Shown one piece after another: positions 1 through 11,321 of a stretch of 64,000 nucleotides of DNA. Below the pieces are notes generated by a model. It saw only the letters and a program-made list of their open reading frames with translations. It ran no database searches and was not told the origin of the DNA. Source of the DNA: Odontocerum albicorne (Eukaryota; Arthropoda; Insecta; Trichoptera; Odontoceridae); contig OX463839.1 in the NCBI GenBank assembly GCA_949825065.1, positions 33,241,540-33,305,539 of the forward strand, given 5' to 3'. The translations under genes were made by a program, and so were the position numbers. Each line of letters starts with the position of its first letter. Within the stretch, counting starts at the first letter, position 1.

Positions 1-603
1 CGGCCGTCCCGCTCTACTCTTTCCGTATATCCTATTAGGGATTCACATGTGCAAGCCGAAGAAAGCACCTACAATATTTCGAAAGACTGAGGAAGTATTG
101 AAAATTCTTAACGAGTTTGGTTGAACACTCCAGTTACTTTTATTGGTGAATTCAGACAAAGAAATCGGTGCCTAGTGATTAGCGTGTTAGTTAACATTCT
201 GATACATTGGTTTTTTACTTTGCCGCATAGTTACCATCTAACATACATTATAAACGCATTCGTAAAGCGATGATTGCATCATGAAAGAAAAAAAATATGT
301 ATACAAGTAATTCATTATTGAAATGGATTTGCAAACAAAATTGTGGTGATAAAATTGATTGATTAAGCGAATAAACCTTATAACATGTAATGATTTCTTT
401 AAAGTAATTTTAAATTAAAATACATAATTAAAAGGTTTTCCAATGATTAAAGGTCTAAAAACTCATAAATATGAAAGTATACGCGTCCTTTGAATATATT
501 AAACTGATATCAAATAAATAATAAAAAATTGAGCCACAGATCAAAGAAAAGACGTTTGTATTTTCAAAGCAATATTTGTAATAACATAATATATTTCTTG
601 TAA
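1..603. other. AT-rich sequence, no gene seen
   Basis: No open frame with recognisable protein similarity and no recognisable repeat on either strand. The first 60 bases are more GC-rich than the rest but match nothing I know. Confidence 0.5.
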
Positions 604-708
604 CAAGTTTCTCTCCTAAATGTTTTTTTACATTGCCCTAACACGTGTAATTTCAGGATATATTTTTATATATCATATTTTTATCAATAAACTTACAACT
701 TACTTATT
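604..708 (+). repeat. Direct repeat, left copy (polyA-signal end)
   Basis: This stretch (CTCTC..., ACATTGCCCTAACAC..., GTAATTTCA..., then TCAATAAAC) is similar, in the same orientation, to 2061-2180. The two copies bracket the reverse-transcriptase fragment at 709-1745. Both contain a CAATAAAC polyadenylation-like signal, so this may be the 3' end of an unnamed retroposon. Confidence 0.45.
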
Positions 709-1745
709 TTAATTGCATGTCAGTCGACTCATTGCCTGCTCTGAGAAGGCTGACTTACACTTGCAAAATTGGGTATCATCATTGTCATTGTCAAACTGGG
801 TCGATCTACTGCTGGATGAAGGTCTCCCCAAGCCGACTCTAAATAATTCGGTTTTTCGCTCGTTGGTGCCATGTGATGCTGCCATGCTTTTTGATTTTAT
901 CCATCCAGCGTACCTTCGATTTTTTCTGGACCTCTTTATGCCTTTTGGATACCATTGAATTATTTCGGATGTCCATCGGAAATCTGACATTCTGGCTACG
1001 TGTCCTCCCCATTGCCACTTAATCTTCTTACAAACCTTTGTTACATCTTCTATCTTTGTTTTGTTGCGAATCCAGGTGTTTCGTCTCCGGTCTCTTTTAG
1101 TCTATCTATATACATCTCTACATGCTCTTTTAAGCGGTCTGGCGCTTTAATGTGGTATTTGCTGTAAGCGTCAATGTCTCACAACCATACGTAGTATTGG
1201 GAGGATACACTGGTTGTAGACCTTTCGCTTCAAAGATATTGGGAGATCCCTTTTAAAGATGTTATTCAAACGTCCAAATGAGCTCCATGCTAGTTTTGAC
1301 CATCGTGCTATTTCCTCCGATATACCACCTACAAAGGAAATAAGTTGGCCCAAATACACATATTCTTGGACAAGTTCTAGCTGCTTTCCATATACAATTA
1401 TCGGTTTTGGGGAAGCAAAGCTGTTCATCATATATTTGGTTTTTGATATGTTCATTTTTAAACCAATTCCTGCAGTTGGTGCTGAACATCATCATTCGGG
1501 ATTTGTGAGAATATAACGATATCGTCTGAAAATCTCAAATGGTTCAGGTATTTTCCACCAATCACCAGACCTGTATTGTCCCATTCCAGTTTACTAAAGA
1601 CATATTCAAGTGTAGCTGTGAATAATTTTGGGGAAGTAGTATCTCCTTGACGAACTCCCTTGCCAATTCGGAAGGTTTCAGAGGGTTTGTGGAGATGTAT
1701 TTTTACTGTTACATCCTTATACTCGTAGATGTTATTGAACAACTT
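709..1745 (-). pseudogene. 5'-truncated non-LTR retrotransposon, RT and C-terminal region (RTE-like)
   Basis: Read on the minus strand, the region gives reverse-transcriptase palm motifs: GKGVRQGDTTSPKLF followed by a catalytic box reading RFSDDIVIFS (the Y/FxDD motif, here FSDD). Next comes the thumb and linker region with YVYLGQLIS, and a C-terminal segment with GHVARM...RW. The order and spacing are those of RTE-type endonuclease-reverse-transcriptase proteins. The endonuclease and the first half of RT are missing, so the copy is 5'-truncated as target-primed insertion usually leaves it. The reading frame changes near 1455 and near 1000, so it is not functional. The right edge near 1745 is where similarity stops. 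The family assignment comes from motif memory; a Jockey-related clade is possible. Confidence 0.8.
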
Positions 1746-2060
1746 AATGTACTCGTATAACTATGTTAGTAGTTTATTTCCCTATTTTGTCAAAAGTAGG
1801 ACTCTTATTTCAGTCATTAGGCTGCCAGTGAAGTTGGAGTAGTGTTGATTGTGTGTGTTTATGTTTTTGACAGTTGTTGTACATATTCATTAAGTTTATA
1901 ATTGTATCAATTGCTTATTTACATTTTTTTTTGTATTATAATTATTTAAGTGTACAAGGGTATGGGCTGAAAAACATCTGAAAAACTCACCTACTTACTC
2001 GTATTGGTGGGCGTAATTCTCGATTGGGAGGATATTATGAGAGGAGTCTTGACGTTTGAC
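1746..2060. other. AT-rich spacer, no gene
   Basis: No coding similarity. It contains two copies of the recurrent octamer TACTCGTA (1750 and 1996). Confidence 0.45.
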
Positions 2061-2180
2061 AGTTTTTCTCTCAAATACATTTTCTTTTTCATTGCCTTAA
2101 CATACACATATATGCGTAATTTCAAGAGACATATAACTAAACTACTGTGTTGTTTTCAATAAACCTATTATTTATTAATT
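2061..2180 (+). repeat. Direct repeat, right copy
   Basis: Partner of 604-708 in the same orientation, sharing the TTTCTCTC, CATTGCC(T/C)TAACA and TTCAATAAAC blocks. See the left copy for interpretation. Confidence 0.45.
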
Positions 2181-3039
2181 ATTTTTTATTTCTTTAATCC
2201 AATAGTGCTGGTAATGAAAATTCCTAGGCATTTTACTACAAAGACTATTGCCTCGAGTTAGCATAATTTAAGAATATTTCAGTGTTCGACATTACACAGG
2301 AAGTCTATTACATGCGATATGACTAGCTACTTCGAAAGTTTGATCAACATAACTGGGCCTGTTTGCAGGATTTTCTTCAACAAGGCGTTTTATGATACGA
2401 GATCCAGACCATCTCAACGGGCTCTCAGCAATCATTATGATGGCTTGCATTTGGATCCCGTTGGGGGCACACAGCTCACTAATAGTGGATAAGGTAGAAA
2501 AAATATATCTACGACATATCTATAATATATGAGTGAGTTTAGTGTATATTCATGGCTTTTCCCTACTCTGTTTCTGATGGGCATGCATGGGTATACCTTT
2601 TTGAGCACAAGAAGAAATCTTCGTCTCCTGGTAAACGCCGTCAGACTCGCTCAAGGAGTTGTGAGCTGTCCAGCTAGAAAGATAAGCGTCAAATGTTCCT
2701 AACAATTACACTAGACTGCGCCGGCAGGAACTGTTCTCAATCACCTACATAAAAACTAGTCTCTCAGCCGCTATGCCTGTTGGAATGGCCTTAACTCTTT
2801 TGAACGCGACTGCTTAATTTAATGTTTTGAATAATATAAGACACAGATTAAACTCAATTCTTTGGAAGACACTTTAACCAGTAAACCTGCTCTTAAGCGC
2901 AGTTATATAGCCGAATTTACAGTGATCAAATATAACTTATGGTGCTTCTGAATGTTAAATAAATAGAATCGTGGCATAACCAAATTAATCAAATTCTGGA
3001 AGAGTGAAAACCCTTTACAATAGGACAGTGTACATAACG
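2181..3039. other. No gene recognised
   Basis: The part between 2330 and 2760 is less AT-rich than its surroundings and may be worn transposon coding sequence, but no frame stays open and I recognise no motif. Confidence 0.4.
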
Positions 3040-3150
3040 AGTGTATGGAAGTGAAGAAATATGTGTGTCAGGGTAGAATAAAGTGGATATCTGTTATCTC
3101 TGCCTACCCCAAGAGTGACATGGCATGATGGTAAGGTCCTATACCATATG
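3040..3150 (+). mobile_element. 3' tail of a non-LTR retrotransposon family
   Basis: The sequence resembles the end of the copies at 18040-18095 and 34610-34670: GTGTGTCRRGGTAGRA..., then CTCTGCCTACCCC, then GGCATGATGGTA. Only the terminal ~110 bp are present and no protein can be read. Confidence 0.55.
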
Positions 3151-3531
3151 AAGCATATTATTATTTGATTTTGCTTATATCACCATACTCTTTGGAATAT
3201 TAAAACACTAATATTTTCATACCTTCGTCATATACATATTACCTTTTGTTAACATTCAATATTTGCTTTTCAATCACACAACTTTCAAGGCTGTCTCTTC
3301 CTTTATCTGTATCCATACCGGTTCTGAACATATTTGCATTAGGATATTCCTCACTGATGTAGGTAAACGATTGTAAAATTACTTGCGCAAGAACAATTGG
3401 TTCTACAAGGATTTAATATTGCATCCTAATATTGTGACACAATCCTTGATTGAATTATAAAGGAACTCAATATAGTTCTTATTTTATTAGTAATACGTTA
3501 TTATTTCATTATTAGTAAATATTATTACATC

Positions 3532-3965
3532 TTCTTAACTCTCCTTTATGGAACGAAGGTGTGGGCATTCAACAAGGAAACATCACGAAGCATCGAGACT
3601 TCTGAAATGTGGATCTAGACGTATCCTCAAGATACCCTGGACGGATTGTATACAAATGTGGAAGTGCTTGTTCGTATTAATAAGGGCCGATAATTGTTTA
3701 ACGCTGTGAATGTTCGCAAGTTGCATTATTTCGGTCACAAGATAAAAGGCACAAGACAATTATAACATAACTGATTATTCAGGGAAAAATAAATGGCAAA
3801 CGAAGCAGAAGAAAACGCCGCATTTCTTGGCTAAAACAATGCGTGAATGGTTTGGGTATAGTTCTACTGAGTGGTTCACGGCTGCATTAATCTAGACAAA
3901 GATTGCCATGATGGTGGCAAACCTCTGAAAGGAGAGGGCACCTTGAGAAGAATATTCGTCGGTTC
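3532..3965 (+). pseudogene. Non-LTR retrotransposon, C-terminal fragment
   Basis: Broken frames on the plus strand give LLYGTKVWAFNK, then RRILKIPWTD, HYFGHKI, a basic GKINGKRSRRKRRISWLK box and a tail resembling STELFRAAVDKxxIAMMVANLR. This is the common C-terminal layout of insect non-LTR proteins. Stops and frameshifts are frequent. It ends at the palindrome at 3967-4037, beyond which a second non-LTR fragment runs on the opposite strand, so the two lie tail to tail. Confidence 0.75.
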
Positions 3966-3966
3966 G

Positions 3967-4037
3967 CCTATGGATAAAATAAAGCAACGCTGCGTCTTAA
4001 GTTTTAAGACGCAGCGTTGCTTCATTTTATCCATAGG
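3967..4037. repeat. 34-bp-arm palindrome between two tail-to-tail retroelement fragments
   Basis: Left arm 3967-4000 and right arm 4004-4037 are complementary with one mismatch (A/G), separated by 3 bases. Weaker symmetry extends outward roughly 20 bases each side. The centre (AAGTTTTAAGACGC...) resembles 4403-4430 inside the leader of the neighbouring mariner. It could form a stable stem-loop. Confidence 0.85.
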
Positions 4038-4275
4038 AGCCATTTTTAATAGTCTTCTTAGGTTCTTCTTCAGTTTTAATCCTGGGGATTGGTTAGCAGC
4101 AAAGCCCTGCATCTCCTCCTCCACTCCGCTCGGTCTTCAACGATCCTCTTGAGCTCTGTATAGGAGGTGCAGTCCATATCGTGGCATATTCGCTCCAGAT
4201 ACTCTTGGCGAGGGGGCTCTCTGCCAATCGATCCCTCAATCATTCCCTCCAGTATATTGTGCAGGAGTTTTTAAT
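4038..4275 (-). pseudogene. Non-LTR retrotransposon, extreme C-terminal fragment
   Basis: On the minus strand a fairly continuous frame reads LLHNILEGMIEGSIGREPPR, then RICHDMDCTSYTELKRIVED and RAEWRRRCRA, ending NPQD. This matches the last ~70 residues of RTE-like proteins (ILEGxVxGxRxRGRPR...L..DRxxWR). It is a different family from the plus-strand fragment ending at 3965. Only the tail is preserved. Confidence 0.7.
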
Positions 4276-4305
4276 AACACAACGAAATTTCTCATGGGTT
4301 TTGTA

Positions 4306-5578
4306 CGAGGGTGGTCCCAGAAGTACCCGACCTGACGTATAGATGGCGGTTGTTGCTTTAAAAAATTACTATGGTAGGTACTAAACTTATAAAGCTTAAG
4401 TTTCAAGTTTTAAGACGCTACGTTGTTTAGTATTTGTTTGGCAGCCATCAATAGTGAACGCTCTCAGTGAATGTGTAAACATGGAAAAAATTGGTCATCG
4501 TTATGTGATACAATACTTTCATTTGAAAGGTCTAAGTCCAACCAATATCAAAGCCGAGCTAGATTCTACTCTGGGGGAGTCTGCTCCTTCGTTTACAACA
4601 GTAAAATATTGGGTGGCAGAGTTTAAACGAGGCCGTACGAGCTGCCAAGACGAACATCGCAGTGGTCGACCAAATGAGGTGACCACGCCAGAAATGGTAA
4701 AGAAAATCCACAAAATTGGATGATCGTCGATTGAAAGTGCGCGAGCTAGCAGACATGGTAGGCATTTCAAAAAGTGCTGTACATCGCATATTGACTAAAA
4801 TTTTGGACATGAGAAAACTGTGCGCAAGATGGGTGCCGCGATTGCTCACAATGGAACAAAAACAGCGTCGTGAGGATGTTTCAATCGAGTGTTTCGCAGC
4901 AATAAAGCCGAGTTTTTGCGTCGATTCATAATCATGGATGAAACATGGGTCCATCACTTCATACCTGAGACGAAGGAACAGTCAAAACAATGGACTGAAA
5001 GGGGAGAATCGGCTCCAAAAAAGGCGAAGACAGTTCCATCTGCAAGCAAGGTCATGGCGTCAGTTTTTTGGGATGCGCGTGGGATAATTTTCATTGATTA
5101 TCTTCAAAAAGGAAAAACAACCAACGGCGAGTATTATGCGAACTTATTGCAGCGTTTGAGTGATGAAATCAAGAATAAACGGTCGCATTGGCGAAAAAGA
5201 AAGTGTTGTTTCATCAAGACAATGCACCAGTTCACACATCCGTTATCGCGGTGGCCAAAATCAATGAATTAAAGTTCGAATTGCTTCCTCACGCACCCTA
5301 TTCGCCAGATTTAGTCACCTCTGATTATTTTCTTTTTCCAAACTTGATAAATGGCTCGGTGGTGAAAGATTTGCCAACAATGAAGAGGTGGAATCTGCGG
5401 TTGATGGCTATTTTGAGGCGCTCGACGGTTCTCACTATAAACAGGGTATCGAAGCTATTGAACATCGCTGGGAAAAGTGTGTCGAGCTGAAAGGAGACTA
5501 TGTTGAGAAATAAAAATATTTTTTCCCAAATTTTTTGTGTTTTCTTTGTTAGGTCGAGTACTTTTGGGACTACCCTCG
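4306..5578 (+). mobile_element. mariner transposon, complete ends, dead
   Basis: TA dinucleotides at 4304-4305 and 5579-5580 flank imperfect 28-bp terminal inverted repeats starting CGAGGGTRGTCCCARAAGTA, with three mismatches between the ends. The 1273-bp length is typical of mariner. The element carries the transposase remnant at 4481-5513. The TIR sequence and transposase place it in the mariner DD34D group. Confidence 0.93.
4481..5513 (+). pseudogene. mariner transposase (DD34D), frameshifted
   Basis: The start is the ATG of MEKIGHRYVIQYFHLKGLSP, the usual mariner N-terminal helix-turn-helix. The second DNA-binding half (RELADMVGISKSAVHRIL) and the linker RWVPRLLT follow. All three catalytic aspartates are legible: IIMDETW, HQDNAPVHT and YSPDLVTSDYF, with 34 residues between the second and third. 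The protein would end GDYVEK. At least four frameshifts (near 4716, 4895, 5187 and 5345) break the frame, so no active transposase can be made. Normal mariner length is about 345 residues, matching this span. The usual YSPDLAPSDYF box reads VTSD here. Confidence 0.93.
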
Positions 5579-5764
5579 TAGGTGGGAACAGACAAGAACA
5601 TAGGAGCAATAGAGAAACACACTTCGAATTTGAAGCGAGATGCATTAATACTTATGTCGCTGTTTGAAGCAAAACGAGAGAGATTCTGATCCCAGAATTT
5701 GATAGCATTCATAGTAAAAGACGACGTAAAGAAGGATGAGCGATGAATTGTAAATGCCAAAAAG

Positions 5765-5975
5765 CATTGTATTGTATATTACACTTTCGTTGTATACATT
5801 ACAACCTGGCGGGCTTATTGCCATGTGGCAATATCGTCCAACGAACCAGAAAGATGTAAAATACGCCGTAAGTGAAAACTAGACGAATCCTTTAAAAAAA
5901 TCTGGGTTCCAGCGGGGATAAGAAACCCTCACCCTCCGAGAGGGAGCCACCAAATAGGGCACGGAGGTCCTCAAC
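5765..5975 (-). mobile_element. SINE A copy, near full length
   Basis: tRNA-derived head at the right (minus strand: GGAGGTC...TTGGTGGC region with A- and B-box remnants), body, and a tail at the left reading in plus orientation TATTACACTTTCGTTGTATAC. The same head, body and tail recur many times in the window. Confidence 0.8.
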
Positions 5976-7440
5976 ATCATCTCTGCTTTTTCATTGCGTA
6001 AGTCCACGTTCGGATATGCGACGAGTATTTTCAGCAGGATATTGGGAACGGTGGGACAGTCAAGGATGTTATATATGACGCAATAAAATTTGAAGCCATT
6101 TATGAAACATATACTCGATATCACTTCTATTTGTTATAATCGGTCCATAGTGATGGCAATTTCTATAGATGAGTTTCATAATTAATTAAATGAAAAATTT
6201 GTAGTCACGTTAGGATCGGACCAGGCCGGACATCATAAATGTCGATCAAACTGTAATATATGCAAGGGCTTATCCACAGAAGTTACGGAATATTACAGGT
6301 CGAGCGTTGAGGTATAGCCTTCTCAAGAAATGAGAGTAATCCAATAATAATATAACCATGACCGTAAATATTTATATTTCTACTTAAAAATTACAGAAAC
6401 TTGTGACAGGAAAGGTTTCTTTTTAATAAAGAAAATACAAGAAGATAAATATTTATGAACATGCTATACTTAAATTAAAAAAGGGTTATAAAAAAACATC
6501 TCGTCGATATAGATGTAGTTTTAAAGGTTTGGATATTAAAGAAAAAAAACGTAAACCAATATCCTTTCACAATATGGTGAGAAATATATTAACTTAAAAA
6601 CAGGAAATATATTTAAGATACGTATAAATATAAAAATTAAACTAGGTTGTATAAATAAATTATAAGTAATCGGTAAGTAAGAAATAATCTTGAAATCGAA
6701 TAAAATTAATTCTAGTTCAAAAAAGAATTGCATATACAGCAATTCCTTGCTAACTGCCAGAGATGCATTCTTAAAATAAACGAGTCAAGAAGTTCATAGA
6801 AAATAAGGCGTTATGGGCATTTCCTTTCGGTTTTCGATATAAATTGGTATTAATTTTAAAAAAAGGTTATAATTGTTAAATATTTAATTTTCTTGAAGAC
6901 CTTCCTGGATTTCTGCGTATGGCTGTAAAAGAGCTTTTAAATATAATTTTAAATTCAGCGTTCACTCTATTTGTGGATCAATTTCTTGGAAATGGTCCGC
7001 AAGTTGAAATACGAGTAGCATATTTAAACCCTCAGTAATATTACTCAGGGTCGAAATAGGGATTCTTTCTTACTCTCCCTGTACTTTTCAGTTTCATATT
7101 AGCAACTGTGTAATTGAATGAGGTTTTAAAGATCTTCTTAGATTAATTCGTCCACCTAAGGATACCTTTTTCAGCAAAATATTATATTTTAATAAAGTAT
7201 TTTTGAAAAATCTCAATTGTGTTACCTTAAAACCGTGGTTAGCACTACGGTTGACGAAGGATCAAAGTAATATATTATCAATAACTGCAAAAAAACCTTT
7301 GTAATATAGATCTTCCATCATCTGATAGTAACACGTTCGGCTTTAGTTAGACTACATTTAATTAACCTCATTAAAACTGAATTCAAAATATTTTAATAAA
7401 AATAAAAGGACAATTTATATATCGCTACTTTGATAGCATA
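5976..7440. other. AT-rich sequence, no gene
   Basis: Only short shadow frames on either strand and no protein similarity. One TACGAGTA octamer at 7010. A segment at 7288-7333 is repeated imperfectly at 7648-7690 (ACCTTTGTAA...GATAGTAACAC). Confidence 0.5.
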
Positions 7441-7464
7441 CTCTCTCTCTCTCTCTCTCTCTCT
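7441..7464. repeat. (CT)12 microsatellite
   Basis: Twelve uninterrupted CT dinucleotides. Confidence 0.98.
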
Positions 7465-9470
7465 TCTCAAAGGCGCTGACATTTTAAAAATATAATAAAA
7501 TAAATGTATATATGTTGAGTGGAATTGTAGGAAGGCAGTGGCTGCGGCCATGGGATTATGTATTGTATTTCCTCACATTTGCATATGTTTAGAAAAAACA
7601 TATTTGGAAAGAAAACCGCAGAAAACATTCCAAGGGAAGATAAACTACTAAGAAACCTTTGTAAATCTTCCGATATTTGATAGTAACACTATATAATATA
7701 TGCAACATTTAATTCTCATAAACATAAATGGACCATTCAATGGAAAAAGCCCTGCCATAATACTCCGTCCCTCCGGGCCGATTTGGAATGGTCTATTTAA
7801 TCGGTGAAGACGAAACCCATCTCAAAGAACTTCTGCTCTCCGAAGAAACCTCTTAAGACACGGATTCCAAAGATTTTATCGAGACATCCCATTAAGGAAC
7901 TTTAATACAATGAGAGAAAGAGATTAATATTATAAACGATTAAAATCGACAATATGCTACTGCATTATTACATTGAGAGGTTAAGAGTTTCAGATAATAA
8001 TAATGAAAACCGATAAAATAATAAAAAAAACCGATGTTCATCATTAAAATACAATTAATTATTACGAGTTCCACATTTAATTAATTTGAGTTTCGTATTC
8101 AATAAAAAAACTTAATTTACTAAATGTCATATCTAATGCCGCCGCCACGGTCAATGAGTGTTGCGTTTATTTTTTCTACGAGAAATTTTCCACTTACACC
8201 TTTAAATCGTCTAAAAAATTATTTTATCACATAATGTTCATTAATTATATTAACTTCAACAGCAATGACTCAAATCATTCTAGTGTGGGAGGATTGCGTC
8301 GGTAAAAAAAAATCACCAAGGATTTAAAAAAATAATTAATCAACAAACAGGATTACTTACAATTTCTAAAACTGGCAATATATTTGAAATAATTATTGGG
8401 AATCTGAATTTTCCAAGTTTACAGAGCTTCAAGAACACACAAAAGCTCACGAATCAACATCTCACAGTCTTGACACTTGAAGAAAATATCTATTAAGAAT
8501 GCGATTTCGAAATCCTTGGCATGTCTTAGCAACGAGTTTCGACGAAGAGAGGGTCATTAACGGTTCAAGGCAGTCTTGGATCCTTAGAAAATAAATGTAA
8601 AGGGTATTAATATTCAATATTGTAATAAATATAAAATACATAAAAACTTAGAAATATATTTCAATAAAACAAATCATGAAAAGGGGTTTCAGTATAAAAT
8701 AACAATATTTAGTTATGTTGAAAGGTTATGGATATAGAAAGAGAGTAGAAAAAAGCTGGCGATGGGTTGACTGAAAGAAGTGGGAACACGTAGATGAGTT
8801 CTGTTACCACACAATATTTTTTTCGATTGATTTGAAATATCAAATAATTATACTTCAATAATTTATGTGCAAAAATATCAAGCAAAGAAAATGTATACAA
8901 AGCTATGCTGTTTCTTTAAAAATCTTAGAAACAGTGAAGTTTGGGTTGGATCATAAATATAAACTTTAATTTGTATAATATATTTTTGTTACTTACGAGT
9001 AATAAAAGTTATCAATATATGTTGAAAACATATATTATATTGTATAGACATGCATTGTATAGCGGAAATATTTTAACTTGGAGAGTTTTATTCACAATTT
9101 TATAGTCGTTTCAGAGTTTTCATTTAAATAAAAAAAAGTGGAAACACTATAATAAGGAAATGAGAAGCTGACAGTAAAAGATAAAAAAAATGTGATTATA
9201 TGGGGCGTGCAATGAATTTTAAGCAACAATGATTCATAGCCGTGAGATGAATCATGAAAGCATAAAATAAAGCGACCTCGCTAAGGAAAAGTTATATCGT
9301 TCCAACAAGAAATTCAGCACAACAATAACGGAGTCCCATCTTACAGGACGGCCTTGTTACTGGTTCGAACCTTTGAATATGTATACAATAATACGGAATT
9401 AATTATGTACTTGTTTCATAAAATTTATCAGATTTTCCATCTTTATCAGCTTGTTTTTATTGAAAATAGT
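7465..9470. other. No confident gene; one possible minus-strand exon at 8413-8590
   Basis: Mostly AT-rich. On the minus strand the segment from about 8590 down to 8413 is less AT-rich, is preceded by a pyrimidine-rich acceptor (ATTTATTTTCTAAG) and is followed by GTAAAC. One frame is open for about 40 codons, without a recognisable product. An interrupted repeat (AATGGACCATTC against GAATGGTC) occurs near 7725-7800. Confidence 0.3.
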
Positions 9471-9479
9471 AGGACTGAG

Positions 9480-10110
9480 GTTTTTGAGATATGGATCTAT
9501 AAACGTATCTTCAAGATTTTTCGACGTATCGTATTCCAAATCTACAAATACTTGCGCGTAACATATGTTTAAATTTTGATGTTTATAGTTAAGGCATTAA
9601 CGTTGTGGAGGTTTAAAGACATTGTAATTTATTTTTATCAAACACTGTTTATTCCACTTTTTTGTGACGGTATAACCCTACCGGTTTCAAGGCTTTCACC
9701 TCATCTTCAGGGCTTTCACCTCATCTTTCAAGGCTTTCACCTCGTCTTGTTTGCGCTCCCCTGAAGATGAGGTGAAAGCCTTGAAACCGGTAGGGTTGTA
9801 CCGTCACAAAAAAGTGGAATAAACAGTGTTTGATAAAAATAAATTACAATATGTTTAAATTCGTGAAGGTTCGCATGCCGCATGCCACATGCCAGTATCT
9901 CGGCCACATAATGAGGCATAAGTTACTCGTACATTTTAACACAACTGATTTTCCAGGAAATTATAAATGGTAAACATTACAGATGAACGCGAGTTCTACA
10001 AAAGTTGTTTCGGGCTGCAGATAACATGATAAGGATTGCCACGATGGTAGCAAACTTCCGATAGGAGACGCCATCTCAAGAAAAATATAGAAAAGCACTG
10101 CAAAACAACC
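9480..10110 (+). pseudogene. Non-LTR C-terminal fragment split by a hairpin retroposon
   Basis: Left part (9475-9575): TEVFEIWIYKRIFKIF, equivalent to the IExxEMWxYRRxLKI stretch of non-LTR proteins. Right part (9862-10110): QYLGHIM followed by a worn tail with LFRAA and IATMVANFR. The two parts belong to one protein and are separated by the 9576-9848 element with its 13-bp target duplication, so the hairpin element inserted into an existing non-LTR copy. It is of the same family as 3532-3965. Confidence 0.75.
9576..9848. mobile_element. Hairpin retroposon H1 with 13-bp target duplication
   Basis: The direct duplication ATATGTTTAAATT is found at 9563-9575 and 9849-9861. Inside, a ~41-bp unpaired leader (from TGTTTATAGTTAAGGCATTA) precedes two ~90-bp inverted arms (9621-9712 and 9759-9850) that differ at about one base. 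The loop holds extra tandem copies of GGCTTTCACCTCATCT. A 13-bp duplication fits target-primed reverse transcription, not cut-and-paste transposition. The right arm reads CCTGAAGATGAGGTGAAAGC, then TTGAAAC, then CGGTA...TACCGTC, similar to the hammerhead-ribozyme region of Penelope-like elements but with a core that departs from consensus. Confidence 0.8.
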
Positions 10111-10290
10111 ATGCACTCAGTAAAGGTATTGTAAAATTATTTAAAAGAGAAATTACTATTGTAATTAAAAATATTGATATTAAAAGTAACTTCTCAAGAA
10201 AATAAATACAATTCTGTTACAGAGTGTTTGGATTATAATAAAAAAACAGTGCATCTTACAAATTATTTATTATATTGTTGACTTACACAC

Positions 10291-11125
10291 ATATCATCTT
10301 AAATGAAAACATACATCTTTTTCAAAATGTCCTCCCCTTGCCTTCACGCAGGCCTTTAAACGTAACGGCCAATCGTCAACGGCAGTACGCACGATGTCCA
10401 TTGGAAAATTGGCCACTGCTTTCTTCAATGATTGTTTCAGACTCTCCAAATTTGGATGTCGTCTGCTACAGGCCATGTTCTCTAACACTGACCACAATTT
10501 GTAGTCCAGTGGATTTAATCTGGGCTTCCAGAAGGCCGATCTTCAGCTCTAATAAACTCTGGTGTATGAATTTCTAGCCATTGCTGGGTGGACTTTGCCT
10601 TGTGGGCTGGAGCAGAATTTTATTAAATGATCCAATGACCTGAATTAAACATGATCTTATTAAGAGGCTTGACGACCTTTTCCATAACGTCATTTTGGTA
10701 TGAATTTGCACTTGTCTTCACACCCTGAGCACAAAAATGTAGCTCAGTAACCCCTTCGTATGAAACATCCCACTAAACTATCACAGATGTTGGATGATGA
10801 CCTCTCTGAACTCTATGAATGACTTGAGTGGCCTCTCGAGAGCTATGTGCGTACACCCGACCATTTTGCTTACTATAATTTTTTTCAATGTCGAAATTTT
10901 TTTCATCGGAAAATTGGATTTTGCGATGCATATTGTTTGCGTACCGGTGAATCAGTTGTTTAGCTCTGATCTTCCTGATGTCCTTCAAAGATGGCGGCAA
11001 ATGTCCAGTGCTTTTCCGGTAAGCCCCCATATTTGGGTCCGATTTGATAATACGAGACATACTCTATGTCGAAATACCCATCTCCCTGGACATGATTTTT
11101 TGTTTGCGGATTATAGCAATACCAC
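10291..11125 (-). pseudogene. maT-like mariner transposase, decayed
   Basis: The minus strand gives a degraded transposase. N-terminal part: GISxxSMSRIIKSDPNMGAYR (an HTH and its linker). First acidic motif: IQFSDEKNFDIEKNY. Middle: SSREATQVIHRVQRGHHPTS and TELHFCAQGVKTSANSYQND. C-terminal part: KLWSVLENMACSRRHPNLES, ending GHFEKDVCF. The second catalytic block, normally QQDSAPAHK, is interrupted by stops and reads NSAPAHK, so that aspartate is lost. The SPDLNPLDY block is frameshifted. The FSDEKNF and SPDxNPLDY style fits the maT group (DD37D), but terminal repeats could not be identified. Non-functional. Confidence 0.82.
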
Positions 11126-11321
11126 AAGGGATGGATAATTACCTAAAAAAAGGTTATAGGTTTCTACCTGCTATTGTTTAGATTTTATGAGTGTCTAAAT
11201 TTGTGTAACAGTATTTATGGCAGGACTATGTATATATGTGCTATATTTTTTTATGCACAATTTTGTAGTCATCAGAAAAAACTTCTAAATTTTAATGATG
11301 TATATAATATTGTATTTGTAT

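Noticed and set aside
3876..4152. Overlapping similar proteins on opposite strands containing PMDK(I/M)KQRCVL
   Set aside because: The similarity is caused by the palindrome, which reads nearly the same on both strands; neither frame is a complete gene.
7441..7464. Regulatory GAGA-type element
   Set aside because: A plain (CT)12 microsatellite with no promoter context nearby.
9354..9572. 72-codon plus frame
   Set aside because: Part of a worn non-LTR C-terminus; upstream residues are AT-rich chance translation.
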